Of a DNA stretch of 64,000 bases, positions 56,082 to 64,000 are shown in pieces (within the stretch, counting starts at the first letter, position 1; every line of letters begins with the position of its first letter). The position numbers and the translations under genes are program-made. The stretch is from Vicia villosa (lineage: Eukaryota; Streptophyta; Magnoliopsida; Fabales; Fabaceae), in NCBI RefSeq assembly GCF_029867415.1, contig NC_081180.1, positions 23,956,808 to 24,020,807 on the forward strand. Direction: 5' to 3'. The notes beneath the pieces were generated by a model that saw nothing but the letters and a program-made list of their open reading frames with translations, was not told where the DNA came from and did no database searches.

Positions 56082-58460
56082 AATGATCGTGTGTATAATT
56101 ACTCTTTTATCTAAAGTCCCCCAACCAAACATACTTTAAATACATATAACACTTTAGTCTAATTGGCGCATGCATCCCGTGTATACTAAAGGCGCCAATC
56201 CAATTGGTGCGACCTCTTTGGTATTCAAATAGGACACCAATTGAATATAAACATGCTCTTATTGTTTTTTAATTTATATTATTAAATATAATTGTATGAC
56301 ATTTTATATTATATTTTAATAGGATGCGTCAATTGAATCAAAACTTATTTTTGACAAAATTTTATATAAATAGAGGTGTGATGTGTGTTGTAGAATTTGG
56401 CCACCGACATAACCCAGTCTTCTCTTCTTGTAATAACAATGCTTAAACCTACAAAATAATAAATAGTTAAATAAGCCTGAGACATGTTTGAACATTGTCC
56501 TAAAGGATTTATCCACCTCATACGCGCAAATCTCCGAGGATTCAACAGACTCTTCTCAGATAGAATCTGAGGTAACAGAATAACAAGAAATATATTTATA
56601 TGTCCAGAGAGTGTCATCAGGAAAAGGATGAAAGGGATAAATATAAAACAGAAAGTTTTTCAGTTTTCTTCTTTTTGTTTTTCATCATCTTATAAAAATA
56701 GGGGAGTTCTTATATATAGAAGAGGGATAAAGGTCTTAAAGGTTTTGACTAAGTCAAGTCAAAAAATGTTGTTTGACCAAGTCAAATCATAAATAATAAT
56801 AATAATAACAATTTTCTTATAAAATATTTTATCACATTTCTCATTCATAATTAAAGGATAAAGTTAATTTAAAACTTTTGAAATATATATCAAAATTTAC
56901 AACAATGTGAACCATTTTCTCACAAGTATTCTCAAGTTTTTTATTCATTTGTTCTAACATGAGTATTTATGGGCATGTTTTTTATTCGAGAACCAAGCCT
57001 CTGGTGAAGATGTGTTTTTGGCGTAAATGGAATATTGAGCAACTTGAGACTAACTTGAACATCTGGTTACTCTGAGAGATTAAAGATGGTAAAAGAGTTA
57101 GAAGATTAGACAAACTTATTTCATACATATCTATTGTGGATGAAAATGACGACATCTAGCGTCGTTGCCTCGTTGGGTATCAGTTAATAATGATATTTAT
57201 ATTAGGGATATGATATCTGGAACAGGTGACATTGACTTGATTGTTATATGCTATTAAATATTTTATGGTGTTAAGTGTTTTTGTTTGTTGGTTGTGTTGT
57301 GGTTTTAGAGGCGTGGTGTTCTAATAAAAAAATAATAATTCTTCCAAATTATGAAGATTTTGGTTTTGAATAAAAATAAATCTCTCAAATCTAAATACTT
57401 TTATTTTTTCACTCAATTGTTCTCTCTTTTTTTTTAAAGCACTCTTTTCCTTTTCCTTCAAAATTTTCCAAACAAAGGGTTTTGTTTGGGAGTTTAGAAG
57501 GGAAGAAAGGAGATGGTTTTGAAAAAAATGGAAGGATTTAGTTAAAAGAATAGAAAGATTTAGGTATAGGGAAGATTTTAGGTGATTTATTTTTATTCAA
57601 AAACTAAAATCGCTCTAATTTGCAAAACTAAAAAATTGTATCCGAGAGGAGTTTGAAAGATTTTGAAGAATTTAGACAAATTATTTAAATATAATTTATA
57701 TTGTTATAATATTTTAAAAATTAAAAATACGTTAATAATAAACATTTATTTATTATTTTATAAAAAAATTGATTTTTTTTTTATATTTTCAAAAAAAATC
57801 ATTTGTCAAATCTTCTCTTCTCTTTCCTCTCTTTTCAAACTTCCAAACAAAGTTGAAGTAGATTGAAATTTTAAAGTCTGAGAACAAATTCCTGAATTAA
57901 TGAATTGAAAAAGAGTTTCTAGAGTTGAAACTCTCTCTAACTAGATAATCATACAAAGAATTACCTTATCTTGAAATATCATTTTTGAATTTAATGGTTA
58001 TATATTGATAGTATAAAATAACTTTACAGTGTAAGCTAATAAAAATAAATTATTAAATAATGTCATATCAGTAATGAATTTAATTTAAATATATTGATGA
58101 TGTAAAAAAAATTTACACTGTAGATGAATCTCAACTATTGTTTTTTTTTAAATTATTTGACTTTTATTTAATCTTTTTTATTAAAATAATCTATTTGAAT
58201 GGTGATAATGCATTGATGTTATGGTGTAAAAAAAAATTATATTGACAGTACATATCAATTAATCTCATCAATTTAAAATTTACAGTCTAATATGGCAGAA
58301 TTTATGATGATAATTAATTGACAGTGTAAAATAATTTTATACGGTGCATTTTTTTTTTTATGTTCTAAATTATTATAATATAAGTTTAACAATCGAATAA
58401 TTTGCACAACGTCTTAATGGAACATAATAATACTGCTGGTAGTTGTGTACCTTATCTTTA
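55501..58460. other. AT-rich intergenic DNA with AT microsatellite and short repeats
   Basis: No gene is supported. An AT run of about 78 bases occupies 56001-56078. Around 56158-56250 a GGCGCATGCATCC...GGCGCCAATCCAATTGG palindromic stretch occurs. Four direct copies of a sequence close to TTGACAGTGTAAAATAATTT lie at 57997-58345, as in legume MITE-derived DNA. Open frames here are short and lack domains. Confidence 0.6.
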
Positions 58461-58465
58461 ATTAC

Positions 58466-58467
<2 letters not shown>

Positions 58468-58525
<58 letters not shown>
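58468..58525. repeat. AT microsatellite
   Basis: About 58 bases of AT repeats. Confidence 0.95.
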
Positions 58526-58526
<1 letters not shown>

Positions 58527-60256
58527 CAATTATATTTTAAACCATAAATAAAATACTTTACAAGCAACATATTAATATTAGTATATTTCAGCTTTATCTA
58601 TAACATATATAAACAGAATATTTTGTTTTGATGTAGTCTTTTTTTCTATCATTCTTACCCTTATTTTATTGTGTAATTTATATAATAACTTCCATTAAAA
58701 CTATTATTATTAACTTTCACATAAATTTCTATTAGTATTATTATTATTATTGTGTAATTTAACATAAAGAGGTGTTGTCGCAATCTCCGACTTTAATAAG
58801 GCCTTAAGTAAGAAAAACCCTATTCACTTATTTCTCTATGTTTGCAAATGTTGTATGGCCCCCTTTGGGGCAGGAAAACGATATGTCCTAGAAGTTAGTA
58901 TAATCCATTCGTAAGATATTGCAAGGTTCAGAGTTAAGGTTCCAAAAGATAGAAAATATCACTTTGACCCTTTTGACAATGGCCTGAAAAATGAGGCATT
59001 ATTTTTGGCTTCAAACATCGCAATAAGGACCAACCACTCGATCAAGTAAGGATTAATTAAACAAAGTTTAGTAGGGAGAGTAAAAAAATGGGTCGTCGAG
59101 CTTTTCAACTTTGATATCTCCTACGAATCTCGAATAGCTCTCAAAGCTTATACCATGAAGATATTTCGTAGATAAAACCACTTCTAAGATGTATAACACA
59201 CCCTCCAAATGGACGTTACACGTCGATTGCTCTTCCAACGTCAAGGGCAGCAAAACATAGATCTATTAAGAAAGTGACAAAGGACTCGCCACATAAAGAG
59301 TGCATTATATGACGACTTTTTGAAAACCAATTAACCTCGTGTTAACAATCTAGGAAATTCCAATTTCAAGTTCTAAATCTCTAAGCTCTTGGGGAGAAGG
59401 AGAAATGACTCCGCTATGGCCGACAACAAACTCTTATATTGAAAAAGGTTTCCCCCAATATTAGAAGGATGATATTTCCTCGTGTTCGTATTAGTTAAAC
59501 TAGGAGACTTTGTAGTAGAAGACCAGATTGTACGGAAGGAACCATCGCCTCTAGGAGCACTAAATATGAGGGCATTGTCCTTTACGAAAGGATGAATAAT
59601 TAGGAAAAAGGGTAATAGACAAAGCGAAAACTTCATGAGCACCAACTGTTCAACTATTGGAAGGACATCTAACAAGGACAAAATGGTTAGTCTTGGCAGT
59701 AATGCTATCATCATTTGAGGTCATATCTTCATAAACAACTTTACTTTTTTTGTTAACCTTTTATTTGATATCTTTGAACATATGATATGTACAAGAAAAC
59801 CATAAAAATCATTACAATAAAGAGAAAGCAACAATGCAGTTTACCAAACCACACATAACTAACTAAGAATTTCATATACTTCCTCCATGCTCGATGTCGT
59901 CACCTAATATCAGATATCAATATATCAATATCTAGTCTTAAACTACCCCAAATTCCTCTCGACACAAGTAGATTTGTCAAGTCTAAGAAGTATATGGATT
60001 ACACAACCCCTCTCAAGCTTGCTTAAATTTGTCTCAAAAGGCAGTAACTCCTTTCAAGGTCTCTCATAATGCAACCAACTCCAACAATCACGAAAACATT
60101 AGGCGTTACCCCACCGATATTCTTCCTTTCTCTCAGGAGAACCTTTCCTGTTATGGACCACGATATCAAGAATCTAAATTTGATATTTTTAAGAGTCTCG
60201 CTAAAAAATTTGAGCAAATTATTGGATTTTTTGAAAGAAATTAATGACATATTGAC
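58526..60256. other. Unannotated intergenic DNA
   Basis: Several frames of 60-113 codons exist on both strands (for example 59714-59373 minus), but I recognise no domain and their codon use is not coherent. Possibly old retroelement DNA. Confidence 0.45.
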
Positions 60257-60435
60257 ATTTGGTCATTTAAGTAATGGCATACTAACTCATATGAACGAGA
60301 AAAGGGTGAAGAAAGCATGAACCAATGTTTGGTCATTTAAGTAATGACATCCTAACTCATATGAGCGAGAAAATGGTGAAGAAAGCACGAACTGATGTTT
60401 CGTCATTTAAGTAATTACATACTAACTCATAAGCG
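60257..60435. repeat. 70-base tandem repeat, about 2.5 units
   Basis: GGTCATTTAAGTAATGRCAT starts at 60261, 60331 and (as CGTCAT...) 60401, exactly 70 bases apart, with most of the unit conserved. Confidence 0.9.
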
Positions 60436-62142
60436 TGAATTAAGGCCCAAAAATGTAGGTGAAATTGGGACAACGCCATTTGTAGATACCATAAGATTTT
60501 CTTTTTAAGCTTTGTGAAAGGAAGAAAAACCCCATTTATTCTTAAAAAAGATGTAGAACATATGGAACACGTGGGTGGGGGTGTCCAACAAAAATCCGAT
60601 CTTATGAAGATTGAAATTCAACTGTCCAATCTCTAAGGCCCCTCATATGTTTGTAGCCATTTCATATGGATCATACTACTCTAGAATGTGAATATATAGA
60701 TGTTACCCAAAGTAATAATCACCTATCATTCTTATCGTTCAACCATTGTCATATTCACAAGTTTCCTCAAGGAAAGATACATGAATGTCTTTTCCATTAC
60801 ATATATTCACAAAAGATGAATCATGAGTTTGGCGAGAGAAACACCACTTCCAAGAACTTCAATGATCACTCAGAAGTAATTAGAAAAGTCTCTCCAATTC
60901 TCATTTGGTTGACTAATGATGAGAGGGAGCGAGGGTAAGAGTCGCACGTGAGAAGTTATCTCCCCCATTGAAAGCAACACTGTCACCGAAAAAAGTGGGT
61001 GTCACCAGACACCATAATGAAAAAGAAAGTAATAAGGAAAACACAACAAGAGAAAAGGCAAACATACTTATAAAAGTAGATTTTGACCCGGTCAAGCCCG
61101 CCGGGCATACTCATTTTGCCTACACTTTTTTGCGGAACTAGTCAAGATTTTAGACTCACAACCTTTAATGTGCCCGCTCTGCTCCATTATTTTCTAGACT
61201 TTTGCGAGCGCGGACTTTAACATACAATTTTGCAATTTTTAGACTTAAAATGCCTAACGCCCGCGGGCATGTTCTACCCTCACTTTTTGCGGTACGAGCT
61301 AAGATTTTAGACCCACACCCTCAAATATGTCTGCCCCACCTTGCACAATTTTTTGCAAGCATTTGCGGGGCAGGTCTAAACATCGCGGGCATGTGTGTTT
61401 ACCACCTTTAGGTGAAATTGCATATTGCCTAATAATTGTTTGCCACCTCATCTAGAGTCGCAACTCCGAAGCCTTAAACCATAATGACAAGAATGCTACC
61501 CCATGCGACAATTATATCACACTTATTCATAAATCAACATTCCTTATAAGGTATGGCCAATGCGAAGAAACTCAACAAGTTCCATCATATTCTAACAGAA
61601 CAGAAATGAAAGAAACTGGAAAGTCAAGTCAGATTTCAAAGAAAATTCTTTATAAATAAATTCCAAACATGGACCATGAAGTCCATGGCGCATGTAGAAA
61701 CTCAAATTAATCTAACTAAGCTACGACCCAGCTTCGTGTGTACAAACTCAAGGGCTATTGTTTGGGTCTGGGCTAATTCTCAACCCACTAAAATCTTGAT
61801 AATTGAATTTCATGTAATACGACAACCCAAAAAGAATATTAAATTCACATACATCACATGTCAAGACGTCACGACCTTTCGTAAGCGTCATTATAGTCAA
61901 GGCTATTGGTTCAATGGACAATTGGGAGACTCATATCACTTAGAGGAAGCCTTTAGATCCTCCAAACCCTAGATGATATGTATAAAAGTTATAAAAAAAT
62001 ACCATATTTATTTCAAGTACACACTATCCTAATCCTAAAATCTCACATTTAAAAGGATACTAAAATTTGTCGTTGATCCTTCAATGAAAAGAAGAAGATA
62101 TGTCATGTCACTCGATCAAATATCTATAGTTTGTAACTAATA
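60436..62142. other. Unannotated DNA, including a duplicated GC-containing block
   Basis: No gene is supported. At 61085-61400 two related units (with GCCCGCGGGCATGTT-like and TTTTTGCGGWACKAG text followed by AAGATTTTAGAC) are repeated about 165 bases apart. An open frame of 98 codons at 61676-61972 has no domain I recognise. Confidence 0.5.
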
Positions 62143-62151
62143 TTAAAATTT

Positions 62152-62668
62152 GGGTCCTGCTAACCAATGCCCCGGGGGCACTGGATAAGAAGCATTAAAT
62201 GATCTTTAATTGTATTTTTATTCTTTAAAAAAAAACTATAATTAAATATATTTAATTATTAACTTCATTCAAATTAACTCATTTATTCATTTTCTCTTTC
62301 ATACACTACAAAATTTATACACGTGAAATGAAATGAAATTTTGGATTAAAATATTAGAATCTCATTTCAATATCATTATCATTACAATATGAGAATAATT
62401 TAAAAAGAACTAATAGTATTTTTTAAAATTAAAAATAGTAGGTATTGCAAACGAAATATGCAGCAACAATTAGCAACAATAAATATAATAATTTATAACG
62501 TCTCAATTTCTTTATGGTTTATAAAATTTCAATTTTTTTTTTGTCTTAAATAACACTTTTTGTCTTTAATGACACATTTAATAAACTCTTTTTTAATAAT
62601 ATTAATGAATTTAAAATATAATTAATGATCCTTAACGAGTGCCCCCGGGGCACTCGTTAGCATTGCCC
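62152..62668. mobile_element. MULE-type MITE, 517 bp
   Basis: Ends are inverted repeats: GGGTCCTGCTAACCAATGCC on the left, GGGCAATGCTAACGAGTGCC reversed from the right, both continuing CCGGGGGCACT. TTAAAATTT is duplicated exactly at 62143-62151 and 62669-62677 (9 bases), as in Mutator-like elements. The inside is AT-rich without ORF. Confidence 0.93.
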
Positions 62669-62677
62669 TTAAAATTT

Positions 62678-63360
62678 ATTTTTAAAATTTTAATATATCA
62701 TAATAATATTGATGTTGAATAATTATATGATTCGTAGATATCTAACTGAATTTCATAGTAATAAAATGTTCATTAATAAAAAACGGTTTAATATACAGTT
62801 TCAATATAAAATATTTTTTGAACGACACCCAATAAATATCACAATATTTCCATTTCTAACTACCTTACAAAAGTGGGATTGTGTGATAATATATCAATAT
62901 TTTCATTAAATGTTTACATCAAAAAAGTATATATATCTTTTAACACAAATATAATGATCAACAACACTATGAATTATACACTTTTATACTTTATCTCCAT
63001 AAATCAACTTTTATATTAATTTAATTTATAGAGTGCAATACACTACTAAGAAGCGCGTGTAGAGTTGCATATAAGTATGGATAAGTAATAATGGTACGAG
63101 TAGGATATACAGACAAAACAAATATTAAGATAATGTATAATAATTAATATTAAATTATTATTCATTAATAATATAAATATGATATGTATATATATAGATT
63201 ACTACCGTTGTTCCTGAATTGTAGTTCTAACAAGTCACTGTGAAGGGTCCGTTTACGACACTTCATCTCTTCCTTCAAATTTGAATCTCTAAAATCCAAA
63301 ACAAAAGCATTGAAAAACTGTATACGATTTGTGATTATTCCAGTGATCAAAATCATCAAA
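62678..63360. promoter_or_regulatory. Promoter region of the MFP2-type gene
   Basis: AT-rich, no ORF supported. A TATA-like GTATATATATAGATT at 63186-63200 lies about 160 bases before the start codon and would give a short leader containing CT-rich text. The assignment of the TATA box is an inference. Confidence 0.5.
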
Positions 63361-64000
63361 ATGAGTAGCAAAAAAGGGCACACGGTGATGAACGTTGGAA
63401 CTGATGGAGTTGCCATCATCACCATCATCAATCCTCCTGTCAATTCTCTCTCCTTTGATGGTATTATCGTCTAGTTTTGATTCCTCCTTTCCATTCTCCG
63501 ATCTGTTTTTCGCGTAATGCTGATTAATTTATTACGAAAATTGAGATGTTTTTATGATGCATGTGGCCAGTATTGCAAAGTTTAAAGGAGAGTTTTGATC
63601 AGGCTGTACTGAGAGATGATGTCAAGGCAATTGTTGTTACAGGTATTGCAATGTGCTTTTGAATTGAATATATTCAATTTTGATGACATAGAGATAATCT
63701 TTGTCAACTGTTTTATAGCTGTAGCATTATAGCTGAATCTTTGTTTCTTTATTAGGTGCAAAGGGAAAATTTTCGGGAGGTTTTGATATTTCCGCATTTG
63801 GTGGTCTTCAAGAGTCAAAAGGTACTTCATATTTTGGAAGTGAAGTGGTGTTTCTCAATTGTATTTGTAGTTATGTTTATATTATAGTAACCCTTACCTT
63901 ATTATATTCATATAGAGCGTCCCAAACCCGGGTGGATATCGATAGAAATCGTCACCGATACAATAGAAGGTAAGTTGATTTTCATAAATTTTTTATTTAC
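63361..64000 (+). CDS. MFP2: Peroxisomal multifunctional beta-oxidation protein, MFP2-like (5' part)
   Basis: Exons 63361-63460, 63571-63642, 63756-63821 and 63916-63969 are in phase (each intron splits a Gly, Asp or Glu codon after base one), and the gene continues beyond the window. The encoded start has VAIITIINPPVNSLSFD, DDVKAIVVTGAKGKFSGGFD and RPKPGWISIEIV, the N-terminal enoyl-CoA hydratase/isomerase half of plant multifunctional proteins. GKFSGGFD supplies the oxyanion-hole region. In plants these proteins hydrate 2-trans-enoyl-CoA and oxidise 3-hydroxyacyl-CoA in peroxisomes during fatty acid breakdown. The SLSFD and FGG text fits the MFP2 branch better than AIM1 (recalled comparison). 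The dehydrogenase half and C-terminal peroxisome signal would lie outside the window. Confidence 0.9.

Noticed and set aside
61676..61972. 98-codon frame as a host gene
   Set aside because: No recognisable domain, no splice or promoter context, and it lies in repeat-like DNA; kept only as unannotated.

Overview
The window is 64 kb of nuclear DNA from a flowering plant. Plant-type GT/AG introns, plant protein families and dense nested LTR retrotransposons indicate this. The repeat mix (Athila-type elements with an Asp-tRNA primer site, SIRE-type and small Copia elements, a giant-LTR Ogre/TAT-like repeat, MULE-type MITEs) suggests a legume, probably of the Fabeae/Trifolieae group; the genus is an inference. 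All coordinates and alignments were made by eye, without database searches.

Three host genes are supported: (1) a two-exon FLZ-type zinc-finger gene, + strand, 14716-15175; (2) a three-exon LC8-type dynein light chain gene, - strand, 52490-50171; (3) the first four exons of a peroxisomal multifunctional beta-oxidation protein of MFP2 type, + strand, 63361 to the window end. They do not form a pathway; they are single genes separated by repeats.

Layout. 1-3025 and about 6960-13052 are two copies of a giant-LTR-like repeat with the same terminal sequence. Between them lie a gypsy gag fragment ending in a 100-N assembly gap and a SIRE-type LTR fragment. 13053-13480 is a coding remnant with a long GA repeat. 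14716-15175 is the FLZ gene. 16289-26859 is a decayed minus-strand Copia element, itself split by a very young non-autonomous Athila-type element (19734-25079) with perfect 5-bp target duplications. 27652-32311 is an older deleted Athila-type element. 32575-34013 is a deleted mini-Copia with target duplications. 34315-41800 is a cluster of SIRE and Tork-type Copia fragments in both orientations. 42190-45708 is a diverged second copy of the DNA downstream of the FLZ gene, carrying two MITE-like insertions whose empty sites can be read in the first copy. 45709-48600 is an Athila LTR plus gag pseudogene and a truncated Copia end. 50171-52490 is the dynein light chain gene. 53465-55500 holds a Stowaway-type MITE and three tandem-repeat blocks. 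55500-63360 is AT-rich, with AT microsatellites, short repeats and a MULE-type MITE (62152-62668). The MFP2-type gene starts at 63361.

The most interesting signals are three tRNA-like modules inside the giant-LTR repeat (minus strand), each with A-box-like and B-box-like motifs followed by a T6-T8 run; the pair of duplicated segments that act as natural empty-site controls; the nearly identical LTRs of the 19734-25079 element; and the arrays of short palindromic motifs within several transposable elements.
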